Below, one piece after another: positions 26,278 through 35,976 of a stretch of DNA of 64,000 nucleotides (position 1 is its first letter; every line of letters starts with the position of its first letter). Location of the stretch: NCBI GenBank assembly GCA_031411655.1, contig JANOBM010000157.1, positions 10,643 through 74,642 on the forward strand. Direction: 5' to 3'. A model generated the notes under the pieces. It searched no databases. It was not told the DNA's origin and saw only the letters and a list, made by a program, of their open reading frames with translations. Made by a program: the position numbers and the translations under genes. This DNA is from UBA6163 sp031411655 (lineage in GTDB: Bacteria; Planctomycetota; Planctomycetia; Pirellulales; Pirellulaceae).

Positions 26278-27089
26278 AAAAGACTGTCCTTATTACCGGC
26301 GCATCGACGGGTATTGGCGAGGCATCGGTTCATTACTTCGCTGCAAAAGGTTGGAATGTTGCCGCGACAATGCGAGAACCAAAGAAGGTGATCTTAGCAA
26401 GCGAACTAGATCGAATTCGGGTCTACCGGCTTGACGTGACAGATCCCAAAAGTATTTCGGCAGCGTTTGACGCTGCAGAGAAGGACTTTGGACAAGTGGA
26501 TGTGGTGATCAACAATGCTGGGTATGGTGTTGATGGCGTCTTCGAGGCGATGTCCGATGAAACGATAAGCAAACAGTTTGAAACGAATGTCTTTGGGCTG
26601 ATGCGAGTGACACGTGAGGCCATTATTCGTATGCGTCCACGTCGAGCGGGAACGATCGTTCAAATTGCATCCGTCGGTGGTCGAGCAACGTTTCCGCTGT
26701 ATTCAATCTATCACGGTACGAAATGGGCAGTGGAAGGCTTTTCCGAATCACTTCATTTTGAGTTGCGGCCTTTTAACATCCATGTTCGAATCGTTGAACC
26801 GGGCGCCATCAAGACGGATTTCTACGGGCGGAGTCGCGAATTCGTGAACCCAACCAATACTGACGACTACGACAACTTTGTTCGCCAATGCAATCAGTTT
26901 TCGATGGAAACCGGCAATGCCGGAGTCGATCCGATTGTTGTTGCGAAAACCATTTTTAAAGCGGCTACAGCGACTAACTGGAGACTTCGCTATCCCGTCG
27001 CTTATCCCGCGAACGTTCTTTTGCCGTTGCGTCGCATCCTTCCTGAGTCTTGGGTCTATGCTTTCATTCGCATGACCTACAAAATTTGA
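26274..27089 (+). CDS. Short-chain dehydrogenase/reductase
   Basis: A 271-residue classical SDR. The Rossmann motif TGASTGIGEA is at 7-16, NNAGYGV near 80, the catalytic Ser in IVQIASVGG and the active-site pair in YHGTK. It begins with GTG inside a GTGA overlap with the peptidase gene, so it is the last member of a coupled run. It lacks a signal peptide and is cytoplasmic. C-terminal residues VLLPLRRILPESWVYAFIRM may contact membrane. The substrate is unknown. Confidence 0.92.
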   Translation: MKKTVLITGASTGIGEASVHYFAAKGWNVAATMREPKKVILASELDRIRVYRLDVTDPKSISAAFDAAEKDFGQVDVVINNAGYGVDGVFEAMSDETISKQFETNVFGLMRVTREAIIRMRPRRAGTIVQIASVGGRATFPLYSIYHGTKWAVEGFSESLHFELRPFNIHVRIVEPGAIKTDFYGRSREFVNPTNTDDYDNFVRQCNQFSMETGNAGVDPIVVAKTIFKAATATNWRLRYPVAYPANVLLPLRRILPESWVYAFIRMTYKI

Positions 27090-27130
27090 AGTGTGGCGTA
27101 CATCACTCGCAATTCCTGATATTTTGAATT

Positions 27131-27139
27131 CCGTTAGCG
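27131..27139 (+). promoter_or_regulatory. CCGTTAGCG intergenic motif, copy 3
   Basis: An exact copy of the 9-mer in the 118-bp gap before the PQQ-like propeller gene, 77 bp ahead of its ATG. It is followed by GCGCGG. Confidence 0.4.
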
Positions 27140-27207
27140 CGCGGTCGCCAATTGTCCCTCAGAACCACGAACGCATTAATATTTGATTGTAATCCGTGAT
27201 TAACCAA

Positions 27208-28575
27208 ATGAAGTTACCTCACTCTTTGATGCTTGTGTTTGCCTTTGTATTCGGGACCGTGCCATGCGTGGCCGCTGGCGAACGCAATGATGCGTTCTGG
27301 CCCCAGTTCCGTGGACCTGCGGGACAAGGCATAGGAAACGCAGAGAGCATTCCGATCGATTTTGGTCTCGATCACGGATTGAAATGGAGGACAGCGATCA
27401 AGGGAAAGGGTTGGTCGTCACCAGTGATTGCGGATGGTCGTATTTGGATCACTACGTCAGTCACTACGGAAGCAACACCGGAAGAGCGAGCGGCACGATT
27501 AGCGAACGTGCAAGAGCCCCAAAGTAAGGAAGTCGCAGGGTCGATAGAACTCAGTGCGATTTGTGTAGACCTTGCAACAGGTGAAATTCTTCACGACATC
27601 TCATTAGCTAAATTTGATGACCCCGATCCCATTCATCCCCTCAATTCGTATTCCTCGCCGACGCCGGTGATCGACGGACAGCGTCTTTTTTGCCACTTTG
27701 GTTCGTACGGCACTTGGTGTTTGGATGCCAATACGGGAGGCATTCTTTGGACTCGCCGTTTAGTGATTGATCACAGTGTAGGCCCAGGAGGGTCGCCAGC
27801 GATCGTGGGTGACCATTTGATTATCGTCTGCGATGGGATTGATGCTCAGTTCATTGCATCGTTAAACCCAACGACTGGTGAAGAACAATGGCGAACTTCA
27901 AGGCCACCGATGCGCGCGACCAACGGTGAGTTTCAGAAGGCGTACAGCACACCGATGCTGATTGAAGTCAAAGGGGAAACGCAAGTCGTTATACCCGGTG
28001 CGCAATGGATTGTTGCTTATGAACCAACGACAGGAAAGGAAATCTGGCGAGTGGACCACGGCAACGGTTTCTCCATCAGTTCGACTGCTATCTATACTGG
28101 CACACCCGATCGTGTTGGGTTGGTTGTATTCACCACCGGTTTCGGGCAGTCCGAAGTTGTTGCCATTCGACCCGATGGCATGGGTGACGTTACTTTGTCA
28201 CATATCGCGTGGCGAACGGATCGTGGGGTTCCCGCAAAACCGTCGCTTGTTGCGTCAGGTAAGCTGCTTTACATGATCGATGACAATGGCGTGTTCACCT
28301 GTCTGAACAGTGACGATGCGTCGGTAGTCTTTCGGAAACGAGTGCAGGGCAATTTTTCGGCTTCCCCGCTGCTCGTTGCTGGCTACATCTTCCTTTGCAA
28401 TCAAGAAGGGGTTATTACGATTGTCAAGCAAGGGCTTGAATTCGAGGAGATTGCTACGATTCAACTTGATGAAAAGCTGATGGCCAGCCCCGCGGTAGCT
28501 AATAATGACCTATTGATTCGTAGTGAACATTCGCTCATGCGATTCACTAGCGAAAAGAGTGAAGCCGGCGAGTGA
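27208..28575 (+). CDS. Secreted PQQ-like beta-propeller protein
   Basis: A 455-residue exported protein. The ATG at 27208 gives a clean signal peptide (MKLPHSLMLVFAFVFGTVPCVAAG); a GTG four codons earlier is possible. The mature part starts with WPQFRGPAGQGIGN, typical of planctomycete PQQ/BamB-like propellers. It contains blade motifs such as SSPVIADGRIWITT, GEILHDISL, TGEEQWRT and TGKEIWRV. These proteins may bind quinone cofactors or act as scaffolds; no dehydrogenase active site is evident here. It stands alone between the SDR gene and the HugZ-like gene on the other strand. Confidence 0.85.
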   Translation: MKLPHSLMLVFAFVFGTVPCVAAGERNDAFWPQFRGPAGQGIGNAESIPIDFGLDHGLKWRTAIKGKGWSSPVIADGRIWITTSVTTEATPEERAARLANVQEPQSKEVAGSIELSAICVDLATGEILHDISLAKFDDPDPIHPLNSYSSPTPVIDGQRLFCHFGSYGTWCLDANTGGILWTRRLVIDHSVGPGGSPAIVGDHLIIVCDGIDAQFIASLNPTTGEEQWRTSRPPMRATNGEFQKAYSTPMLIEVKGETQVVIPGAQWIVAYEPTTGKEIWRVDHGNGFSISSTAIYTGTPDRVGLVVFTTGFGQSEVVAIRPDGMGDVTLSHIAWRTDRGVPAKPSLVASGKLLYMIDDNGVFTCLNSDDASVVFRKRVQGNFSASPLLVAGYIFLCNQEGVITIVKQGLEFEEIATIQLDEKLMASPAVANNDLLIRSEHSLMRFTSEKSEAGE

Positions 28576-28621
28576 CCTGATCGGCGATCGCTGCTATTGA
28601 ATGGAAATAACTCGTTGTTGC

Positions 28622-29089
28622 TTATTGGAGGTCCCGTAAGTGCTCTCGTGGGATCGTTTGGATGCGTCCGAACCCTGCAACGAGATGAGCTTCCTCTATT
28701 TCCATGCAAAAGATCGAGAAATCGCCTAAATCGGCGTATATCGCCGCATCCGGATTGTTTTTCAGGTAGCTTGCTCGAGCATCCGAGTCATTGTCTTTAT
28801 CCAGCATCGCTGCTTGGCCGCTTAGCGTTACACGCTGGGCAGTCATTGGGTTGCCGGACGATTGGGTATGCCCCACGATCAGCAAGGAACACCGTGAATC
28901 GAGTTTTAAATTGCGAGTGTGTTGAGCCAAACCGGATAGTAGCATGACCAGTTTGTGACTAGTAAAGCGAGCCACGGTGACGAGCGTAACGAACGGTATC
29001 CCGGACGGATGATTTGTACCGAGGCTTGCCACCCGCGATTGTTTTATAAGTTCACTAATCGTGATGAGTGACGATTGAAGTTCGGTCAT
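28622..29089 (-). CDS. HugZ / pyridoxamine 5'-phosphate oxidase-like protein
   Basis: A 155-residue split-barrel flavin-binding-type protein. SRVASLGTNHPSGIPFVTLV and LSGLAQHTRNLKLDSRCSLLIV match the HugZ N-terminal domain, and EAHLVAGFGR is the HugZ-family signature near the end. Family members bind haem or FMN and are linked to haem use. The separate C-terminal DUF2470 domain found in many relatives is absent, so this is a short form. It is read 40 nt downstream of the TolC-like gene on the same strand. The role of this single-domain form is uncertain. Confidence 0.82.
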   Translation of the reverse strand: MTELQSSLITISELIKQSRVASLGTNHPSGIPFVTLVTVARFTSHKLVMLLSGLAQHTRNLKLDSRCSLLIVGHTQSSGNPMTAQRVTLSGQAAMLDKDNDSDARASYLKNNPDAAIYADLGDFSIFCMEIEEAHLVAGFGRIQTIPREHLRDLQ

Positions 29090-29129
29090 GGTTTCTCGTA
29101 GCCAAGCATTAGGAGTGGATTGCGAGATC

Positions 29130-31193
29130 CTAATCGGTTCCCACAGGCAATCGTTTCGGTTTCTTCGCAGTTAAATCGTTCGCAGTTGAATCATTCGCAG
29201 CTGAATCCATCGTAGGCATCACTGTCGTTTCGGGAAGCGCTGTAGTCTCCTCTAGTAATGGTGAAGCACCCGATGGTTCCGGATCAGGCCGTGTGGAATC
29301 ACCTTGTGAGTTAAGAAAACTTGGATACACGGAATGTGACCCCGCGATGTCTACCCCGGCATCTTGCAGAATCCGTCCCGATTGGTAGGAAACGTCTACT
29401 AACGCTAGTGAGTATTGAACTTGATCCATGACGTTTCGATCGCTCACCTCTAGCCAGCTTTCGCGTGCGTCTAAGAGCATGAATAGATCTGACTTACCAA
29501 CCTCATAAAGAATGAATGTGGACTTCATGCGGGCTTCTGCAGCATTCAATTCTTCTTGCGCTGATTGCATTGTGCTGTATATCGAGCTTGCCTTTGAAAC
29601 GGCCTCACTCAATTTCGCTGTCAGTTCTCTTTGCTGTTCGGCGAGAATCAAACGTTCCCGTGTTAGTTGGAGCGATGCATTTCGCACTGCGGCGCGTGCT
29701 TGGCGTCGCCCTGCAGTGACGCCCCATTCCACACCGAATTCAAATTCTTGGTGATCGAGCGAGAAAAAGTCGTTATAGCTGCTCGCAAATCGCGGCCCAC
29801 CGCCGGTCAAATCGTCACCGAAGCCTCGGACTCGATATCGCCCAATGACATCCAATTGAGGCAATAAAAAGTTCTTGGATGCGATAAGCTTCATTTGCTG
29901 TTGGTGAACTCTGATATTTTGACGTCGTAATTCTGCGCGATTCGACATGCTCAGGGCCACCAATGAATCCCAGTCAAAGTTAACAGGCGCCACGGGCAGC
30001 GGGTCAGATGGCCGGAGCATGTTTTCGGCCATGAGGGGTAATCCCATGAGATGACGAAGCCTCCGCTCCGCTTCAAAAACGCCGATCTCTCCATCGCCTC
30101 CCCCCAGCGCGGATACAACGGCTCGCTGATAACGAAAGTACTTTTGTTTTGCTTGGGATTCTTTATCAACTTCGCCACCCTCAAGGCCCTGCATTGCCTT
30201 TGCACTTACTGTCTGCCACGTTTCGTAGGCCAAGTCGCGAGTTTGTTGTTTGTTGTAATAGCTGCGATAGGCACGGTGCAGCGACCAATAAGCTTCATGC
30301 AACTCACGAGCAAAGGAGTGAACTGCTATCTCAAAGTCTGCGGCTGCCATCTGCGTATTCATTTGCGCGATGACAAGGCCATTGGAGAAATTGAAGCCAG
30401 GCTGCGCATTGGGTCCCGCGATTGAATTGTATTTTCGCCCCGCTCCGCGTAGGAGCGGTTGGCGTACACCTGCTTCCATTTGAGATTCCCAATAGCTTGG
30501 AAACAGATTCCCAGTGCGATTGTTCGCGTCGTACCCATGGAGGCCTCCGATGTCAAAAGTAGCTCCAGTCATGCTGCGGCGTTGAATTGACGCATTGGCG
30601 GAGGCAAGGTCTTGGACGAGCTCTTGTGCATTTCCACCCAGAACAACATTGTTGAATACGCGATCGTTATTTGCGGATGTCAAGCTTGCATTGAGAACAC
30701 TATCGAATTGCGCCAAGGCTGCCTGGGGCCCGAAGAACGGGTCACTCGCTGAAATCTCTGCGTCGTAAACAGTGGTCGCTGCGGTGGGATTGTCCAGCAA
30801 TCGCCCGCCTATCGACCGGATGACGGGACTCGACGCAAGCGCGATTTGCATGACAGATTCAAGGGAAATGTCTTGAAATTGCGTCGGTTCCTGTCGTGCG
30901 TCGCGAGGTGCAAGCGACTTCGCAGCGGCAGAAATCTTAGCGCTTGTTAGGGCCGTGTCCTCCGCTGATGGCTTTGTCGCACTGTTAGCGACGATGCTAG
31001 CCGACGCTTGCTGGATTTCGTTTAACGCCACAACTGGCGTTGGCGGTTTTTCAACCGGGGGCCGATCCCGAAACGAAGACAAAGTATCCGAGGAATTGTG
31101 CCATACGGATCTTCGAGCGCAGCCACAAGCGTCCATCATCGTGATCAGCACGATCAGGCGGGCGACCCACGTTAACGCTGGTCCACTGGGCAT
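29130..31193 (-). CDS. TolC-family outer-membrane efflux lipoprotein
   Basis: A 687-residue protein when started at 31193. That ATG has a good ribosome-binding site (GGAAGAG, 5 nt away) and yields a lipoprotein-like signal (ARLIVLITMMDACGC). A longer frame to 31361 adds a non-signal extension. Two TolC repeats of helices are visible: an SFARELHEAYWSLHRAYRSYY block near the middle and a C-terminal YEVGKSDLFMLLDARESWLEVSDRNVMDQVQYSLALVD block. Residues 30-120 are a polar extension and the last 55 residues are low complexity (repeated NDST and AKK). It would be the outer-membrane exit duct of an efflux or secretion system. No adaptor gene is next to it. It is divergent from the FtsX-type permease. 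Confidence 0.87.
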   Translation of the reverse strand: MPSGPALTWVARLIVLITMMDACGCARRSVWHNSSDTLSSFRDRPPVEKPPTPVVALNEIQQASASIVANSATKPSAEDTALTSAKISAAAKSLAPRDARQEPTQFQDISLESVMQIALASSPVIRSIGGRLLDNPTAATTVYDAEISASDPFFGPQAALAQFDSVLNASLTSANNDRVFNNVVLGGNAQELVQDLASANASIQRRSMTGATFDIGGLHGYDANNRTGNLFPSYWESQMEAGVRQPLLRGAGRKYNSIAGPNAQPGFNFSNGLVIAQMNTQMAAADFEIAVHSFARELHEAYWSLHRAYRSYYNKQQTRDLAYETWQTVSAKAMQGLEGGEVDKESQAKQKYFRYQRAVVSALGGGDGEIGVFEAERRLRHLMGLPLMAENMLRPSDPLPVAPVNFDWDSLVALSMSNRAELRRQNIRVHQQQMKLIASKNFLLPQLDVIGRYRVRGFGDDLTGGGPRFASSYNDFFSLDHQEFEFGVEWGVTAGRRQARAAVRNASLQLTRERLILAEQQRELTAKLSEAVSKASSIYSTMQSAQEELNAAEARMKSTFILYEVGKSDLFMLLDARESWLEVSDRNVMDQVQYSLALVDVSYQSGRILQDAGVDIAGSHSVYPSFLNSQGDSTRPDPEPSGASPLLEETTALPETTVMPTMDSAANDSTANDLTAKKPKRLPVGTD

Positions 31194-31467
31194 ATGCGCT
31201 CTTCCATGAAGCTCAGTCCGATGGTTCAGTACCAAGGTCGAGGTTCCTTCCTCAAACCCAAAAAGTCTACTCGTTATAGTTTCGGTCGTTGCGAGCGGTA
31301 CAGGTGATTCGGACCGACTGGAGCGGTACAACCGTTCGACCCGTTCAAACATTGACAGCACTGCCTTCTATTTATGCCATTAAAGTCGACGCATCCGCAC
31401 CGGACGGAACTTTCGGTAAACTGCTTGGACTACCGAACGAACTCTGACCTTTCTGCCTAAACTCGCC

Positions 31468-34400
31468 ATGCCTGCATCCTTTACAAGAAATCGTCTCGCA
31501 CTGCGTGGAATATGGTTTCATCGACGTCTTGCCGTTTCGATGGCCCTGGGCGTCGCGACTGCGGCGGCCGTCATCATCGGCGCACTCGTCGTCGGTGATT
31601 CGATGCGTGGAAGTCTTCGCGCTCTCACCATTGATCGTCTGGGAAGCATTGACCAGTTGGTCATACCGGGTGGCTTTTTTCATGTGGAAGGAATACCCCA
31701 ATCGATTCACGCTCGTGATGTCGTATCAACGATTTACTTTGACAAGGGCGTTGTAGAGACCGCTGGGAATGCTGGTAATACGGTCCGTCGCGCCACCTCG
31801 GTTCAGATCTTTGGCATCGAACCAAGTTTTGGGAAACTCGATATTACGCAACCGGTATTCAAGACTGTCCTGAATGATGAGGAAGTAATTCTTAATCAAG
31901 CAGCAGCGAGTGAACTTCAGGTGGTCGAGGGGGACACGGTTACAGTCAGGCTCCCGAGCGAACAGGCGGTGCCTGCAGACAGCCCGCTTGGCAAACGCGA
32001 CTCGCAAACCGAAGGCATACCTAGGTTGAAGGTGGTTGCAATCATCGAAAACCGAGGACTTGGTCGCTTCGCGATGCATCCCAGTCAGGTTGAACCGCTG
32101 GTCGCATTTCTCAATCGAGAAACAATCGCTGCGGCGCTGGATCGTTCCGGCCAGGCTAATTGCTTGGTGGTGTCAACGGCATCTAAGCCAAGCGTCAGAA
32201 GCATCTCATCCGCTCAAGATGACTGGGTCGATGAACTACCTCTTCGACTGAGTGACTACGGGTTGAAACTGAGTCGCGTGACGCAGTCTTTCGAGGCTCA
32301 GGGGCGGCCCTTGAGTCCTGTGTTTGACTACTACAATTTGACAAGCGATCGGCTGCTACTGCAGGAATCTGCTGTCGAGTCGATCCAAAAGACTTTTTTA
32401 GCAAACAATCGTCCGCAGGCTTGCATGACTTACCTTGCCAATGCGATCGAGCGCTTGGGTGACAACGACGAGGTGGTTGCATCGGTTCCATACAGCACTT
32501 TCAGCGCCATTGATTCGGCGCCGTCGTTTCCGCTCGATTATGGGATGCACGACGATGCTGGTAGCAGCAACACGGAGCCCTTGCCGATGGTCATCAACCA
32601 ATGGACGGCCAAAGCGCTGACAGCGTCGGTTGGGGATCGACTGAGAATCGCCTACTTTGAACCGGAAGTTCAAGCAGGTCGTGAAATCGAACGCACCGTT
32701 GATGCGGTGGTTACATCGATTGTTCCGATCACTGAACCGATTACGCCTTATCGTCGCTCGCGCCCTCCTACATTTGCGATTGCGCCGACCATCTACAACG
32801 ACCCGGATTTAACACCCTCGGTTCCTGGCGTCACCGATCAGGATTCGATTTCCGATTGGGATCTGCCGTTCAAACTAGTACGAGAAATCAGCTCAGAGGA
32901 CGATCGTTACTGGGCAAATCATCGCCTGACACCCAAGGCGTTCATCCCACTCCTTGTGGGTCAAACGTTGTTTGGTAGTCGTTTTGGTAAAACCACTTCG
33001 CTTCGCTTTCCTGTTTCCTCGGCCGCGACGATGGACGACCTCGACGATCAAATCATGGCGGCGCTACGACCGATCCGCAAACAGTTAGGCTGGGCTGCGA
33101 TCATGGTGCGTGAAAATCAATTGGCTGCATCGCGTGGGACGACTCCTTTTGATGCATTATTTTTGTCGTTGAGCTTTTTTGTGATTCTTGCCGCAGTACT
33201 ACTCATTTCACTTTTATTTCGACTGGGACTTCTCCAACGCGCTGGTGAATACGGTTTACTACTTGCCACTGGGTGGGATGGAAAGTCGGTCAACCGCATC
33301 GCAATTCGTGAGGGTCTTTGGACGACCTTTCCTGGGATTTTGTTAGGAGTGTTGGGAGGACTGGCTTATGCATGGGCGGTGCTTTGGGCTTTACGAACAT
33401 GGTGGGTTGGCGCAGTGACGGTTCCGTTTCTTGAGTTCCATGTCCGGTGGCAAAGTATCGTAATCGGGGGCGTGTCCACCTTATTCGTGTCGTTATTGAC
33501 ACTATGGTTGACCGCGAGGCGGCTCCGTCGGTCGACACCACAGGCTTTGCTGATAGGTCAACTCGAAAGCGACGCGATGTCGACGAGTCAGCGAGCGACG
33601 TTTGCGCGACGGAGCAATCAAGTGGCGATGGCGCTGATCCTAATCTCGGTCGTTGCTTTAGGCATCGGTTCGCTGGGCAACGGATTAGCGCAAGCGGGTG
33701 CATTCGTCGGAGCAGGCATGATGTTACTCATCGCCGTTTTGCTGCTGGTGCACGGTAAGCTCTCAGCACCGCAAGTGAGAAACGTCTCGAAAGTGGGTAA
33801 TTACCGGTTGGTTGGCTTGGCTGCGGGCAATCTTCGTCGGAATCCATTGCGCAGTACGCTCTCCATTGCGTTGATGGCAATCGCAACTTTTCTCATTGTT
33901 TCGATGGGATCCTTTCAGCTGCGGCCTACAGATTCGGGGGTCGGTGGCTTCTCATTGATTGGTCGAACATCGACACCGTTGTATCGAGACCTTAATGATC
34001 CGGTGGTTCGATCGGAACTGCTTGGAAACGATCGAGATCGTATCGCTTCGACAAAGGTTGTTTCGCTGCGAGTGAAGGAAGGCCAAGACGCCAGTTGCAA
34101 TAATTTGTATCAAGCGAGTCGGCCTCAGGTCTTGTCAGTGCCGCCCTCGATGGCAGCAGACCCGAGCCGGACACCATTTGACTGGGCCGCGTTTAGCAAA
34201 GGCACTGAGCCAGTGTCAGACAAAGCTTCGCCATGGAAACTTCTTGAGGCTCCGGCCAGCGGCACGATCGAGGAGCCACTACCCGTGATCTTGGACCAGA
34301 ATACGGCGATGTGGAGCTTGCAGTTACGAAAAGGAGTCGGCGAGAAATGCAGTTTTGAATGGATCGACGGAAAACCGATTCATTTTGTGGTCGTTGGCCT

Positions 34401-34992
34401 CCTCGCTAATTCTGTACTACAGGGAAGCCTGCTAATCGGGGAAGCAAATTTCGAAAAAGTATTTCCAGAAGTGAACGGATATCAGTTTTTTTTACTGGAT
34501 ACGTTGCAGCCCGATAATGTCACTCGCATTTTTGAGAACCGATTGAGTGACATCGGAATGGACTTAACCAGCAGCACTCTTGTTTTGGAGAGATTAATGG
34601 CCGTCCAAAATACTTATCTTAAAACGTTCCAGAGCCTCGGGGCGCTCGGTTTATTGTTAGGTACATTGGGGTTGGCGATCGCACAACTCCGCAGTGCTGT
34701 CGAGCGTCGTGGAGAGCTTGCCGTTTTGCGTGCGATTGGTTTTTCTCGCTTAAGACTGGCGCATGCCGTTATGCTAGAAACCACGGCGTTACTCGGTTTG
34801 GGCATCGGTTGCGGACTGGTATGTGCGGTCGTTGCTGTCTCACCCCACCTTTTCATCGGCCAAACCTTACCACCTGTTATTCAGCCGTTGATCGCAGTGG
34901 CTTCAATTGCTGGTATCGGAATGATTGCGGGTTTTGTGACCGTGGCCAGCGTCGTGAGGATGCCATTGATCGAGTCACTTCGACATGCATAA
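31468..34992 (+). CDS. FtsX-like ABC transporter permease
   Basis: A 1174-residue membrane protein. A first helix lies at about 22-45 (LAVSMALGVATAAAVIIGALVVG) and a very large extracytoplasmic domain spans about 50-555. Three FtsX/MacB helices follow at about 560-690, further helices at 712-755 and 785-815, a second extracytoplasmic domain, and a last FtsX helix group at about 1045-1170 (LRSAVERRGELAVLRAIGFSR). This duplicated layout matches lipoprotein- or lipid-exporting permeases of the LolCE/MacB superfamily. No ATPase gene is adjacent in this window. The divergent TolC gene could be its outer-membrane partner, but that is inference. Confidence 0.85.
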   Translation: MPASFTRNRLALRGIWFHRRLAVSMALGVATAAAVIIGALVVGDSMRGSLRALTIDRLGSIDQLVIPGGFFHVEGIPQSIHARDVVSTIYFDKGVVETAGNAGNTVRRATSVQIFGIEPSFGKLDITQPVFKTVLNDEEVILNQAAASELQVVEGDTVTVRLPSEQAVPADSPLGKRDSQTEGIPRLKVVAIIENRGLGRFAMHPSQVEPLVAFLNRETIAAALDRSGQANCLVVSTASKPSVRSISSAQDDWVDELPLRLSDYGLKLSRVTQSFEAQGRPLSPVFDYYNLTSDRLLLQESAVESIQKTFLANNRPQACMTYLANAIERLGDNDEVVASVPYSTFSAIDSAPSFPLDYGMHDDAGSSNTEPLPMVINQWTAKALTASVGDRLRIAYFEPEVQAGREIERTVDAVVTSIVPITEPITPYRRSRPPTFAIAPTIYNDPDLTPSVPGVTDQDSISDWDLPFKLVREISSEDDRYWANHRLTPKAFIPLLVGQTLFGSRFGKTTSLRFPVSSAATMDDLDDQIMAALRPIRKQLGWAAIMVRENQLAASRGTTPFDALFLSLSFFVILAAVLLISLLFRLGLLQRAGEYGLLLATGWDGKSVNRIAIREGLWTTFPGILLGVLGGLAYAWAVLWALRTWWVGAVTVPFLEFHVRWQSIVIGGVSTLFVSLLTLWLTARRLRRSTPQALLIGQLESDAMSTSQRATFARRSNQVAMALILISVVALGIGSLGNGLAQAGAFVGAGMMLLIAVLLLVHGKLSAPQVRNVSKVGNYRLVGLAAGNLRRNPLRSTLSIALMAIATFLIVSMGSFQLRPTDSGVGGFSLIGRTSTPLYRDLNDPVVRSELLGNDRDRIASTKVVSLRVKEGQDASCNNLYQASRPQVLSVPPSMAADPSRTPFDWAAFSKGTEPVSDKASPWKLLEAPASGTIEEPLPVILDQNTAMWSLQLRKGVGEKCSFEWIDGKPIHFVVVGLLANSVLQGSLLIGEANFEKVFPEVNGYQFFLLDTLQPDNVTRIFENRLSDIGMDLTSSTLVLERLMAVQNTYLKTFQSLGALGLLLGTLGLAIAQLRSAVERRGELAVLRAIGFSRLRLAHAVMLETTALLGLGIGCGLVCAVVAVSPHLFIGQTLPPVIQPLIAVASIAGIGMIAGFVTVASVVRMPLIESLRHA

Positions 34993-35023
34993 GGCCAATC
35001 CAGCGCAGGCTGGTAAACCGAGG

Positions 35024-35728
35024 TCAGGAACCTGCATCGATCCTTGGCAAATAGAGATCGATTTTGTCATCGTGAAAAACACGAATTTTGACGCCGTGTC
35101 TCCATAATTCGAAATAGCCTTCCATTGCATCTTCTTCGCCCAATGCGTCCGCGTAGGCGGGCCACAGAAGATAGTCCCGTAGTGTGGCGTCGCAGGCAAT
35201 GTAGTAATACGCGTCTCGAAGCAGGCGGACGACCTCGCAATCCGAGCCTCTTCCATCGGTGAGAGCGGGCACGTCGACTTTCAGCGCGCGCAGAAGTCCG
35301 AAGACAGCGAGATCAGCTTTGGGCTGCTTGGGCGGCGTGCCCTCAAGTACTCGGATTTGTGGCAAGGGACTCAGCCACCGAATCAGACGATCGTCATCCA
35401 CGCGAACTGCAATTCGGTGCATGGCCTCTAACCATTTCGTCGCATGGAGTGCGGCATCGCCAGGCGAGATACTCAGCGATTTTCGCACGATGAAGTAAGC
35501 GTCTCGACCGCCGCCGACTTTGCGATCGTCGCCTGTGGCGACGAAAAGTTTCTGCAATCGGTCGCCGTATTGCTTGCCGTTGGGTAATCCATCATAAAGT
35601 CCCGCAAGTCCAGCACCATCAGGTCGAAATCGCTGAAAGAAACCGATCATTTCTGATGGCTCAATCGCTGCATCCCCATCGATTCCGGCGGCGATTCGGC
35701 ACCGATTATGAAATTCGTTAACGTTCAA
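35024..35728 (-). CDS. Conserved-looking protein of unknown function
   Basis: A 234-residue soluble protein that I do not recognise. It has no signal peptide, membrane helix or repeat. Notable stretches are EPSEMIGFFQRFRPDGAGLAGLYDGLPNGKQYGDRLQKLF (about 23-62) and LLRDAYYYIACDATLRDYLLWPAYADALGEEDAMEGYFELWRHG (about 168-211), both rich in aromatic and acidic residues. Codon pattern looks like that of the neighbours. It is convergent with the FtsX permease (31-bp gap) and divergent from yceH. The coding call rests on length and composition. Confidence 0.65.
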   Translation of the reverse strand: MNVNEFHNRCRIAAGIDGDAAIEPSEMIGFFQRFRPDGAGLAGLYDGLPNGKQYGDRLQKLFVATGDDRKVGGGRDAYFIVRKSLSISPGDAALHATKWLEAMHRIAVRVDDDRLIRWLSPLPQIRVLEGTPPKQPKADLAVFGLLRALKVDVPALTDGRGSDCEVVRLLRDAYYYIACDATLRDYLLWPAYADALGEEDAMEGYFELWRHGVKIRVFHDDKIDLYLPRIDAGS

Positions 35729-35976
35729 GGTGTGGTTGATCCAATCACGGGTGAATAACAGGCTCGTCTCAATTGGGTGTGGGAGTACGTCGAATCAAGT
35801 TGCGACTCCTCGAATCGTGCCGATCATCAAGCAAGCGTTTTATTCCCTGGACTATTGGGGGGTTTTGGGTGCGTGTAGACCTTGTGGACGGATCGATCAT
35901 AAATGGGCATCATGTATGATTATTGACTCCTGCGATACCACGCACTCCCGTGAAACCAAGCTTTGGATACTGAACG

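Noticed and set aside
13539..27089. Possible horizontally acquired island
   Set aside because: No integrase, transposase, tRNA or flanking repeats were seen, and the gene types are native to planctomycetes.
31194..31361. N-terminal extension of the TolC-like protein
   Set aside because: It would place the lipoprotein signal internally; the ATG at 31193 has a good ribosome-binding site.
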